From NCBI RefSeq assembly GCF_958298935.1, contig NC_084933.1, forward strand, positions 25,630,334 through 25,694,333: a stretch of 64,000 bases of DNA, read 5' to 3'. A program made the translations under genes and the position numbers. Below the pieces are notes generated by a model. That model was given only the letters and a program-made list of their open reading frames with translations. It was not told the DNA's origin and searched no databases. Position 1 is the first letter of the stretch; each line of letters opens with the position of its first letter. Origin of the DNA: Phragmites australis (Eukaryota > Streptophyta > Magnoliopsida > Poales > Poaceae). Positions 1 through 11,029 of the stretch are shown here, one piece after another.

Positions 1-1229
1 GCTAAAATCAAAGTGGTGGTATGTTCCTTTATTTTTGCTCCACAATTGATGATAAATATTCCTTATTGGCTTAGCGGAAACTACCATAACCTTTCCAGTC
101 TAATAGTTTCCATTGGATATGTCAAATGCAGGTGTGCAAAAGACCACTTAACAAAAAAGAAATATCAAAGAAAGAAGAAGATATCATAGACATTGAACAA
201 AGATCAAACTCTCTGACTGTCCATGAGACTAAACTTAAGGTTTGTTTGTCTTCTTCTATTTGTAGTATTTATGGCCAATGTTCCTGAGAATACTAAGCTT
301 CTGACAGTTTTCACTCAATGCTCAATGTCTAGCACATCATTCCGCAGGTCGACCTTACTGAATATGTTGAAAAGCACGAGTTTGTATTTGATACTGTGTT
401 AGACGAAGATGTTCCAAATGATGAGGTAGGTATAAATTCCATACCCTTTTCATTAATGTTTTTTAAGTATTGTAAATTCATTCTCAGTCACCTGTCTTCA
501 TCCAATTTATAGGTTTATCGTGAAATAGTAGAACCTGTGGTTCCTGCAATTTTTAATCGAACAACGGCAGCTTGTTTTGTTTATGGATAAACTGGTATAC
601 ATCCGATCTTCTCTAGATACATCGTATATCTGCAGCATACTTGATATCATTTCAACTAATATTCTCACTCAGGTAGTGGAAAGACGTACACCATGCGGCT
701 CTTTCCTCTTAAGGCCTCCCAAGATATCCTGAGATTAATGCATCATACATACTGCAACCAAGGATTTCAGTTATTTGTTAGCTTCTTTGAGATATATGGT
801 GGTAAATTATTTGACCATCTCAATGATAAGAGGTGAGTTACCCTAAAATATGTGATTTTCAGGATTAGTGTATATCAGTGAGGCTACTATTTCTCACATT
901 CTGAATGTGCATTGCTTCATGCAGTAAACATTGCATGAGAGAGGATGGAAAACAAAAGGTTTGCATTGTTGGTTTACTAGAGTATAGAGTGTCTGATGTT
1001 GAAACTATCAAGGAGTTGATTGAAAAAAGGCAGTGCCACCATAAGTACTGGTACAATTGGTGCAAATGAAGAATCCTCAAGCTCTCATGCCATTCTTCAG
1101 CTTGTTATTAAAAGACGTGTTGATGGCAATGACTCCAAACCACCTAAACCGGTCAGCAAGTTATCATTTATTGACCTTGCTGGCAGCGAGCATGGTGCTG
1201 ATACAACCGACAACAATAAGCAAACAAGG
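1..1229 (+). pseudogene. Kinesin-13 (MCAK-like) motor-domain pseudogene, 5' end outside window
   Basis: Kinesin-13 proteins are internal-motor kinesins that depolymerise microtubule ends using ATP. Exon remnants with GT-AG borders are seen at 1-18, 132-239, 348-425, 513-594, 673-832 and 925-1229. They encode recognisable motor blocks: VCKRPLNKKE, VEKHEFVFDTVLDED, the GSGKT P-loop, the FEIYGGKLFDHL strand, a degraded switch I (SSSSHAILQL) and switch II (SFIDLAGSEHGADTT). Lesions: an in-frame TAA at 588-590 inside the P-loop exon, where the family has the Q of YGQTG; one extra A in the run at about 1022-1027 that shifts the frame; and arginine to serine in the SSRSH motif. The next expected exon (EGAEINKSLLALKEC) is not found, so the C-terminal half of the motor is missing. 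The upstream part lies left of the window. Family assignment is firm; loss of function is inferred from the breaks. Confidence 0.85.
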
Positions 1230-2439
1230 TCACTTTCGCAATTTTCGTTCTCTGAATGGAACTCTCCAACTGAACTGCTTTTACCTTTGAAAGTATCCAA
1301 GTCCTTTAACCAGATACTTGTGAATTTAGTAGAGACCATCCTGTTTTCATTTTTTCCAATTTGGTCTTGAAATTACACGGTCCAGAGTTTTTTAACCTCG
1401 TGCTTGCGAATAGTTATTTTTTTGAAATTTTATTTTTAGGCAGTACTGTTTTCTATGTTAGCATAATATTCTTGATCACATAATTCGTATAGGTTTATTG
1501 CATCCAAAGGTGGTAAAAGGAATCAGTGGTCAATTTTGATTCATCCGACAGCACATTGCTTTGTTTCAAAAACAAATTTTGGTACTCACAGTGATAATGT
1601 TCAACCTTTAATCATAAACCATTGTTTAGAAGGTAATGGTATTTAATATAAAGATTCTGTAGTTTTCCTCGCACTAGAATTTTAGTGTGGAGATTGTTGT
1701 TTTAACACTTCTCTTGATCCTAAAACTTATTCTCATGTGTTACAGGAGCTAAAATATAACCTTGATTGATCAATACACGTAGCGTCATCATCGCTATGAC
1801 TTTCCTTCTTCATCACAAAGCCGTCGAGGTAACAATTCCCTAAATATGTACCTCTATCTTAATTTGTTAACCAACATTCACAAAACATCATATATAATAG
1901 TAGTTGCTCCTCTAGAGATGAAGTATTATGTTAAAACATTCAGTTACGGATATGGCTTGGTCAGTCCTCTCTTTTGCATAACAGTGTTCGTATCGGCAAC
2001 TAAATTTGTTCTTTGAGAAAGCTCTATATCAGATACATGGTTCAGGAGTTCTACAAATTTTTGCCTCCCGTTACAACGCACGGGCAAAATGCTAGTCTAG
2101 ATTAAAAAAAACACTTCCTTACCATCTTTCGTCCATCTCTGACAACTTGTCGTCACAGAGTGCCTCCCTCATGGTCCTTTTAATATTTGGGAATCGGTTG
2201 AACCTAAACCTTAACCCGCATAGGTGGTTGCATACGGTGGCATTAGCAAGGAAGAGCCTCTCCAAACCACAAACCTCCATGGCAATTTAAAAGGTGAGCA
2301 AAATCGATTGGAATTTTCAGGAACTCTCAAGTAACTTCTGCAGGGAAAACAAAACCGTGAAGGCCACACTCGTCAAATTTGGCTGGCAGTTTCCCGTGTT
2401 GTCGGATTGGGAACATAGCTTGTCATCAAATTTTAGCAA
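1230..2439. other. Region downstream of kinesin relic, no gene recognised
   Basis: AT-rich sequence with no convincing exon. A short stretch near 1746-1770 faintly resembles the missing kinesin GAEIN exon but contains stops, so I do not count it. No other feature is seen. Confidence 0.5.
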
Positions 2440-2457
2440 TTTTCCTATACTGTTGAT
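2440..2457. repeat. Left target-site duplication of the SINE
   Basis: An 18-bp direct repeat identical to 2609-2626 that brackets the SINE insertion. Confidence 0.9.
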
Positions 2458-2608
2458 TTTTTTTTCTTTTTTTTTTTTCAAAGTGGAGACCCACACTATG
2501 CAGCTGCACAGGAGCTGCACAGCGTCTCCGGGAGTGAGAGCCGGGGATCGAACCCGGGTCTCCCACCTGAGAGCAGCCTTGAGGAACCACTAGGTTCGGC
2601 TGCCCTCC
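2458..2608 (-). mobile_element. tRNA-derived SINE with intact target-site duplication
   Basis: Read on the minus strand, the element starts at 2608 with a tRNA-like head. It has an A-box-like segment (cctagtggttcc) and a B box (ggttcgatcccc) and continues through about 80 bp of unrelated body. It ends in an A-rich tail, seen as the T-rich run at 2458-2480 on the plus strand. The 18-bp word ttttcctatactgttgat flanks it perfectly at 2440-2457 and 2609-2626. This is the classic signature of L1-type target-primed insertion. The undiverged duplication implies a fairly recent insertion. The SINE family name was not determined. Confidence 0.88.
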
Positions 2609-2626
2609 TTTTCCTATACTGTTGAT
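2609..2626. repeat. Right target-site duplication of the SINE
   Basis: An 18-bp direct repeat identical to 2440-2457. Confidence 0.9.
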
Positions 2627-2629
2627 GGC

Positions 2630-3894
2630 AAACGTTTCTTTAAAGGGAAGATGAATTTCACGGTCTCGGGTCAAACTATGGTCAAACAAAAACAAACTCC
2701 AAACAAATCAACATTCAAGACAAAATCATAGTCTACTTATCCTTTTTGGAGCACAAATCATGATCTGTTTTTTCTTTTCTTTTCTTTTGAGATCACAAAT
2801 CATGATAGGGCAATTGCATATTTGCCCCAACTTTGATCTCTAACTGCTCGTTTGCCCTTTTTTTTCAAACTGAACATTCTCTTTGCCCCTACTCTGCTTA
2901 GGGCACTTAATGATGTTGAGTAAGCGCCCAAAAGATTTGTATGCCCTTGCACCATTGCCCCTATAATTGAATGGAATTTGCATATCTGGACGTATTTTGG
3001 CAGAACGAGTAATCCATTTTGACAGCATGAATAGTAAATTTTGACAGCATAATTGACAGCACAAATAAAAAATTTAATCACAAATTGACAGTCTTTAATC
3101 ACGAATCGAGACACCATCTGCAGACCATGATTTTAGCTCAAGTTCAATAAAACTAGTCACAAATTGGGACGATTGGTGGAAAAGAAAACGACCTCACCGC
3201 CGTTCCCCGCGCATGGCAGCTTCCCCGTCCGCCATCGTTCTCGGCGATATCGGCTTCTGCAACCTCACCGTTGTGCATTGCACCCTCAACATCCACAATC
3301 TCACAGCCAACTCACGATTCGGGCAACCAAAAGCAAAGAAAAAAAAAACGACAGTCCGACGAGCGCAGCGACCTAGAACGCCCCCCCCCCCCCCCCGGTC
3401 GAGGGTCTGCAGCTGGATTTGGACGACGGCGTGGGCATCAGTCTTACAGATTTGGACGGCGACGCGGCGGCGCACTTGGGCCGGCTGGGATGCGAGGTCG
3501 AGGCCATGGCTTGTCTCCAGCCCTCCCTGCACCAAGGCCCCGCTCCCCTCGACCCCGGCTCGCGGCTGCGCCTCGGCCTCGCGCCGCGCTATTCTATTCG
3601 CATGATCTGCTTGCTGTTCGACGAAGAGCTGCTCAGAGAGGGACAACGCAGGCTGTCATTTCGTTCCGGCCCAGCCCAATAAAGCTATCGTCTTGAAGGC
3701 CTTTACAGCGCTCAAGATCATTCAACGTGGTTGTGGGCTGGCGTATCGTATTTATTATGGGCCTTTAAGCCCATCTAAACTTTGCCTTCTTCTACACACT
3801 CATTTCAGATTCGTCGACATGGCAATGGTGGCAAAGAACAGGCAGTGAGCATTCGAGCGAGCATTTTTGTACAGATGTCGCCGGACGGCCTCCA
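2630..3894. other. Intergenic, GC-rich island with a poly-C tract
   Basis: AT-rich until about 3150, then a GC-rich block at 3180-3700 with a run of 16 C at 3381-3396. Several overlapping open frames exist in this block in both directions (the longest about 150 codons), but none shows a recognisable domain. They look like by-products of GC content. A captured gene fragment cannot be excluded. Confidence 0.4.
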
Positions 3895-4330
3895 AGATAA
3901 AATGGCAAATAAAGAAGTTCCTCACAAATAAAGATTATTTGGAAGCTTCAGCTACCACTTAAGATATAAAAAAATTGGTGTCATCCTGACTAAAGATAAA
4001 CTAGCAAAAAGAAAATAGACCGGTAGCCAGAAGTGTTGTTTTTGCAACAATGATGAAACCATTCATCATCTCTTAATTTTCTATCATTTTGCTCGATCAA
4101 TTTAACGAGTAGTCTAAATTTTCACCCAGTTACCTCAACCTTGATACATCTCTCATATGATTAGGATTGGCAGTTAGGTATAGAGAAAAACCAAAGGAAA
4201 AGAGTTTTAGTGGGGGCAACAGCTTTATTTTGGGCAATATGGGTCGTCTGTTTTTAGATAAGCATACTGGCCACGCTCCTAGACGCTGTAGCAGCACGAG
4301 GAGGCAAAGAGAGAGACCCACGTGGCATGC
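3895..4330 (+). mobile_element. LINE remnant: zf-RVT region of a non-LTR retrotransposon
   Basis: In broken frames the plus strand reads like the zinc-binding reverse-transcriptase-associated domain at the C-terminus of plant LINE ORF2. Visible pieces are LTKDKLAKRK, then a stop where the family has W, then a Cys-Cys-x-x-Cys cluster (KCCFCNNDETIHHLL). Further on is a segment ending ALFWAIW, which is typical of the domain's end. Several stop codons and at least one frame change show that this is an old fragment. No reverse-transcriptase core or target duplication was found. Confidence 0.65.
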
Positions 4331-7300
4331 TCGTCATTGGAGATCATTGCTGTGGAGTTTTTCTTATAATATGGATGGAAATTCAATAATAGACTTTGCC
4401 ATGTTTAATTTCCTCATTGGTGTAACGATTCATTTACCTTCTAACACAACTTGTTGTAGAAAATTGTAACAAAGGCTAGGTTGCGTACATTTTCAAAATA
4501 CGGAGGCTGGGATGAACTTTCCACTATCTAAAAAATAAAATAAAGAAGATAAATAAAGAAGTTTTTAAGCGAAAGTACATCCGGTTGACCAAGCAAAGCA
4601 AGGTCAACTAAGCCGGATTTGCCACGAAATATCCTAGGGCAAGAGAATCTTTTGAGCTGACTAGTGTCACTCGCCATCTGACAACTACCAGTCCTTCACA
4701 CCTGTGTTGACTGCTTAAGCCACGCTCTCTGACCGTATGTAAGCCACTATGCAAATTTCCGTTGCAAAAACTTCAGTCCTTGATCAGGTGACTCCGGGGA
4801 TCAGGCTACTTGATGAAAGCATGAAGTACCATTTTCTGTCCACTGTCCTGGATAACGCAGCACATCTGTTCCGTGAAAATGTTTTCTCTGCAGAACACAA
4901 GCCGTGAAACGTGCGGTCCTGCACTGATTATCGTCGTTGTTAAAAGAACAGCAAATGCTTTTGTGCACTGTGCAGCAGCACTGCACCTTCCTCCCCCACC
5001 GTTGCCACCAAGTCCAAGGACAAAATGTGAATCCGTGGACCTTGCTCTCCGCTGCGCTCAGTTGGGCTACGGGCACCACGTGAACTGATGTGAAATCGTT
5101 GAAGCAGTGGCCGTTTTAACTACGAGGAGAAAGAATCACCTACTCCGCTGTCTGTCGTCCCCTGCTCCTGTAGGAAAAGTCCTCCATTGCCAAATCAACC
5201 CTCTGTTCCCTATGCCAGAAAACGAGAAAGCTTGGATGTGTCGAATGCACAGCAGTGTCTACTGCATAGTGATGGCGCAAGATCATCAGAGTTCACTGTT
5301 AACGTGACGGACGAACACACAGCCGCCTCGGCTGGACTCTTCGTGAATCGTGATGAATCATTGCTGTATATCCCCCTGTCCATGAATGCAATTTTCCGAA
5401 GACAAAAAATGGCCTAGATCAGAATCTGACGGCATTTTGTTTTCACTTTTAACCCTCATCAGGCCGTTGTTGCCAAGATCTGAAACAGCTGCAGAATCTT
5501 TTTATCATCTTCTCACGCCGGGCCGTTGTGGCCTGTCGATCCGTCAGGCCTGTCCCATCAAGATTCCTGCACAGTACAACCTGGGATTTATATACGACGC
5601 CGTACGGAGCATGAGTCCGAGCCGGTGAGTGAGATAAGGAGTTTACCATGGGGCTGGCTGGTTGCCACACCCTGACAAGTGACATCCAAGCCTTAGGAAA
5701 AATGATGCCGGAAAGGCATCTTAGATTAAAACTGAAACGGAAAGGCACGTTTCAGTTTTGTTGTTTGGTTTGGGACATGCATGAGAAAAACGTACGGATC
5801 AGAATGAGGCTTTGTGAGACAGAAAACGTAAAAGGTACCAAATACGTTTTCACTGGACGGGCTCCTCAACGGCTCAACACAACAGCATGCGCATCCATCC
5901 ATGGAGCTTGCCGGTGCCGAGGTTCGGCTAGAGGGGTGTTGGAGACCACCAAAACAGAAAAAAGGAAGGTAGATGAGTTCCACAGGTGGTGAGATTTTTA
6001 CGGATTTGCTCGGTGGTGCTCCTGCAGCGGCTCCCGACGGTCCGGACACAACGGCGGCGGCGGCGGCTACGGCTCGTCAGTCTGCAATCGAGGAAGGAGA
6101 GGTCTGGATGAGTATCACTGTACCCCATGGATCGTTGATTGCACACGGAAGGGGCGGAGGTGCTTCCTGATACGTTTTAGACTATTCCTAACTATATCTT
6201 CTTTATTTCTTTCATTTTCTAATTACAAATAAGTATAGATCTTAGTTGTGTGCAGCCAATCGTTTTAAATCTTGATTATAGATTATTTTTTATGTATTAA
6301 GTTTGAATATTTAAAAATAATATGAGTAGATTATTTAAAAATACTTTCATAAGAATATATTTTTATTATATTTTATAAAATATTAACAAAAGTTACTAGT
6401 AAGTATCTTAATGAACATGTCGATTTTCAAAACAACCCTTGTCTATTTACGTGTGTTACTGGACAACTAGTCCGTATCTACTCTATTCCACCTCGCCTGT
6501 CTTGTCTTGCGGCTCTTGCCTTGCCGCGCCAGGAGGTAGATGGATAGGCTTTAAGTGTGCCGTCGCATCCTACTCCAGCCAAAAGGCCCCTCGTCACATC
6601 TCATATCTACCAACCTGGCGGCTGGCGCGGCCTCCCCCTCGCACGTCGCGTCTACGTGCCGCGCGCGGATGAGCGGCTTCGTCCGTTTCGTGGCCTGTTC
6701 CGCCTCTCCGGCTGCAGGTGTTGCACGGCCATCGCCTCGTGCCGCCGTGCGTGGCAGGGTCTACGGCTCGTACGTTTTCCACTTGGTGATTTTCGGTGTT
6801 AACTGTGGTTCACGACGTCGCGTACGGGCCAGCGATCTCACGGGCTCCGTTGTTTTGGGCTCGTGCAGCATTAATGGCTCTGGTAGTTGCGGCCGGCTGT
6901 ATTGGTCGTGCAGAAGCGTTCACGAATTTGTTAAGCCACTGTAATACGGTAGTCGGTGAATTCTTCGAAATTCATAATATCAGTATGGATTGGGTAAAGT
7001 TCGGTAGAAATCAGATGAATAATATCAAAATTTCGATTTTCGATTTTTTTTAAAAAAAAAATTAATTTTAATCGGATCAAAATACAGTCACATTCAAAAT
7101 GCCATGTGGATGGAATTTGTCGAAAACAATAATTTTCAAATGGTTTTCGGTGAATTTGTGAACACTGGCAGAAGCAAGCTTCATCGAGCTAGGGTGCGAA
7201 CTAACACAACAAACCTTTGCGCGAGCATTATTTTCGACTAGTATGAGGACATCAGCGTCAACTTACGTACGTACCACAGAACCAGCACCCGCTGCACGAT

Positions 7301-9210
7301 TGCAGAAACAAGACAAGAGGAGACTGACAAAGTTGAGGAACCAGCGCGTGTGCCGTGTGGATGACCCACCCGTGCCGACGCTAATTAAACCAGCTTAACG
7401 AATGAATAAACGAGCAACAGACAACCACAAGTTACCGGCACCCCTTCTCAAGACCGGCGCTCAAAGCCGAGCCCCCACAGAACCAAAACGCCCCACCCCA
7501 GTGCGCTGCACATACGCGCAGGCTGACGCTGACAGACACATGGAACGAGATGCATGGCGCTTTAGGCAGAGAGCAGAGAGAGGCGGCCAGTCCTTGGCCT
7601 CTGGCCTCGGACAAGCACCACCTTGCCAAACAGAGCATTTTGTGGCTTCTTTTACCCCTCTGCAGCCACTTGCCGGCCTGGGCCGCCTGGCCTTCCACGA
7701 CACAGCGTAAGGCTTGTCGAAGCAACAGGTTGGTTGACGGCGGCGCGCAGAAGGATACGACGGCAGCGCGCAAGGACGTCAAGCATGGCGCGGCCGCGGC
7801 CGCGGTGTTGCGTACGCTTGCTGGGCAATGTTGATCGGGTAGAATCGTCGGCCTGCTCGCGCTTCCGGCACTCCTGCGTGCGTACACACCGAGTTGCCCC
7901 GATCGGTTCAGCTGTAGTGGTCTAGTGGAGGCAGGTCTCGGGCGCGGACAAGGCCATGTGCTCACGGTGCCACGATCTTGGTCGCGAGCACGGGTGCGGC
8001 GGCACGCTCGTGCCGTCGCTGGAGACCCGTGCTCGTGTCTGACGCTGCTGTTCCTGGGTCTACGTGTTCCGCAGTGTTGGCAAAGGCGAGTCGGTCGGCG
8101 GTAGGTTAATAAATGTGGCGCGTGTGACACGAGGCGATGCAGTTCCTGCTGCCGATCGTGTCCTGACGCTTCTTCCGGAACCGGAAGCTCGCCAGTGTCA
8201 TCGCCGGGCAGCGCGGAAACTTGCCCATGATTCCATGAGCATGGAGAACGTATTGTAGCTTCGACCAAAGCATTATATGCTGGGACACATTGTCCCTATA
8301 AATTTGGCCGCTCCCAGCAAGTAAACGGCACTGGAGAATAGATCATTGGATCGCGCCAACACTATGATCGGCAAAGGTGATCACTGATCACACATCATTG
8401 CGATTTTGTAGAGTAACAAGATTATTGGGACAAAATCACAAAAACAATTGGACCAGAATTGAAAGGTGGACAGAAAGGATCGGGTCATCATCGAGGACTA
8501 AACAGTATTTGCCTTCATTCGCAAGGCCTAAACTAAAACGTCAATTGAGAGACATGGTTGGAGCCACGTAGCTTCGTTGCGGTTTCATCATGCATTAGTG
8601 CATTACAAATTCGATGGATGCCAGGCTTTCCCTGGTCCCCTGCGGTTGCTAACAGAAACCTCTATCCCTCTCTCTCCCAAGAGCAGAGGACTGCACGAAC
8701 GCGCTAGGGTCGTTCGCCAACAGGCGAAACGACCGGAGCTCCCGGCCTCTTACCGGGACTTCCTCGTAAATTGAATTCTTCTGAACAATCTCTATGGATC
8801 ATAATGAGAACGTGACATACATGTCGTTTACGGTTTGCTTCGGCAAAGACAGAGGTGTTACTGTAACCGACAGTTTGCTCTCTCTTCTTCGTCAGACCAC
8901 GAATAGATGGTTAGGATTTCAACGATACAATACTATCATAGTAACTTTGCAACAGTTTTGCTACCATAACCAACCGCATTATACTGTTTATGCGCTCACG
9001 AATTACTATAGTACATCTGATTTTGCCGAAGTAAAGTTAGAGGATGCAGATCCTTTGTTTACGGAAGCAAAGGCTTCATAAATCTTTTTAGTAATCATAT
9101 GTATATAGATTGTAGGTTTACCGTGTGTCTTAGCATACGTGGTGTGTATTTAGATATATGTTTATATACTAGCTGTACTACAGTATTGAGACTAAAAAAG
9201 AGTAGATGAC
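4331..9210. other. Long intergenic stretch without a recognised gene
   Basis: Open frames up to 278 codons occur (for example 7432-8268, minus), but they lack recognisable domains and overlap other equally long frames in GC-rich patches at 6480-6950 and 7390-8260. AT-rich tracts at 6180-6420 and 7040-7150 separate them. A 95-codon frame at 8794-9081 (+) has no known motif. I see no RNA gene and no complete mobile element here. Confidence 0.4.
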
Positions 9211-9214
9211 TGTG

Positions 9215-9805
9215 CATGGTCGTTTGGATTAGATTATTATTGGTACAGCCAACAGGCACTAAATCCAGTTTAGATATTTTTGTTTGAGTTATAGATTATG
9301 GATGGTGAATTTTACTATCTCTATCTCAAATAAATAAATAGCTTGTGGAATTAGATTGTAGAAATACGATCTTTAGATTCTAATAATCTATCAATACCGA
9401 TTAGACTTTCATAGAAATTACCTGTCCTGCCATTAGCCTTACATTGCACCCCGATCTCCTCCCCACCCAACCACATCGTAGATTGTTTGTGAGAGGATAT
9501 TTATATAGATAACAAAATCAAATTTGTATAGATGATGTATCTTTCGTCATTTATTTATATATTTTTGTTTTTTATAAATATTATACGAGTCTGACCGAAT
9601 ATAAAATGTGTCACGAAAGATAAACAGAATATTCAAAACAACTGAAAAGCATTACAGACTTTTAACATTCAAAAACAACCATCTAACCCTTAGAATCCAA
9701 GTATCCATCAACTATCAAATTTTTAACCGTTAACTTTTTATAATCTATAATATAAAAACTATATTTTACAATTTTTAGCTAAAATAAATAGACCCTTAAT
9801 CGGGA
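9215..9805. repeat. AT-rich block, probable hAT-like MITE material
   Basis: The right end (about 9690-9803) read in reverse carries a terminus resembling that of the element at 10094-10335: a 'tttatttyagc' start followed by 'ttatagattataa'. The left border is not clear. The family resemblance suggests a MITE or a fused pair, but no target duplication was identified. Confidence 0.35.
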
Positions 9806-10093
9806 CACAGGTTTCGCCTGCACAATACCATATGAACAACCGGACTAGCATCCACACAGCGTTTCTCCCGGCCAGTGACATCTTTCAGGAAGGTGCCATG
9901 CATCTACTATAAAGCTCGGGATGAGTAGGAATACAAGCTAGATTGCTGTACAAGATGGAGCTGTGCTGTGACCACTCACCAACTTTGCAGGACGAGTATG
10001 TATCACCATGAACTGGCAAGTAGCACCAAGAACCTCTTCAAGGCTTTGTCTTTGTTTGGTGTTGTGGTACATTTTTCTTAACAACTTTTTTAA

Positions 10094-10335
10094 ATGTCCC
10101 GTTTGTTTCAACTACAAATCATGAATTATAATTTACAGTATGTAAACTAAAACAAATATATTTTTATCATAATCTAACTTATATCAATCTAACATTCAGA
10201 TTGTAATAATCCAGCAATTCAGATTCCACTAACTTTTATAGATTATACCATCTAACTTTTACAATTTAATTTCTTACATACTATAATCTATAAACTATTT
10301 TTTATTATCTTCGGCTGAAATAAATATACCCTAAG
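10094..10335. mobile_element. MITE with imperfect terminal inverted repeats
   Basis: The left end (tttgtttcaactacaaatca...) and the reverse complement of the right end (tttatttcagccgaagataa...) align with small indels over about 45 bp, including the shared inner word agtatgtaa. The AT-rich interior has no coding potential. Size and ends fit a non-autonomous hAT-like MITE. The exact borders are uncertain because no clean target duplication was found. Confidence 0.5.
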
Positions 10336-10352
10336 CAAAGGAGGAGCGCATT

Positions 10353-11001
10353 TCATTTAACAAGCAGGCAAGCAAGTTTTACATGAGTGATACTACATAA
10401 GAAAAAAGATAACTCATCTCTGTGCGACATTAAAGAAACTACGCTATCTCCGTGATGCGGGATGCCACAAGTTGTTCCACGCATTGTGATTTCTTCTTTG
10501 ATAAGGCCAAGGACATGCACCGATGGAAGAGAACTGTACCCGAAAACTCTCCGATTTCGCTCTTTTCGAATGTTCCAAACCGTGTAAATCATGAGGGACG
10601 TTTAAGTTCTTCGTTGCTTCTCTGGAAGGGGTGGTAACATGGCAGTCCACTAAATCTGGAACTGAAAGATCAGGACTATCTTGTGCCACTGCGACTGCAT
10701 TATTTGTCCAGCTTCTCATCTTTCCCCAGACCTCTTTTGCGCAGCTGCATTTCAGGCATAAATGTGCTGCGATTTAAGGTTCCTGATCAAAGAGCGGGCA
10801 AATTGGGTTGCATGGCCAATTTCGGCTTGCAAGCTTATCTGCTGTCACTATTTTACTTTGCAGGAGCAGCCATACGAAAAAACTTATTTTGCCTCCATTG
10901 TGTGCTCGCCAAATCGCCTGTCCATCGAAGAGATTGAAAGAGCCCTGGAACTGAATTGTGTATGCAGATTTGGTTGTGTAAGAGCCATGGGACGTCCACA
11001 A
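10353..11001 (-). mobile_element. LINE remnant: zf-RVT domain of non-LTR retrotransposon ORF2
   Basis: On the minus strand, 11001-10774 reads through a typical zf-RVT block: GSYTTKSAYTIQF, then IWRAHNGGKISFFVWLLL, then a TADKLASRNW segment and a single C-P-L cluster. After one or more frame changes, 10592-10353 carries the terminal YTVWNIRKERNRRVF motif that closes this domain in plant LINEs and related reverse-transcriptase pseudogenes. This is a 3' fragment only. The polymerase core is absent and the frame is broken. Confidence 0.75.
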
Positions 11002-11029
11002 ACCAAGTATTATGAGGCTAGCTTTTTCT

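Noticed and set aside
1740..1790. Possible next kinesin exon (gagctaaaatataac)
   Set aside because: Only four or five residues could match the GAEIN block and stops interrupt it, so it was not extended into the pseudogene.
7432..8268. 278-codon open frame on the minus strand
   Set aside because: It lies in a GC-rich block with competing frames in other phases, has no recognisable domain and no splice or start context, and its composition explains its length.
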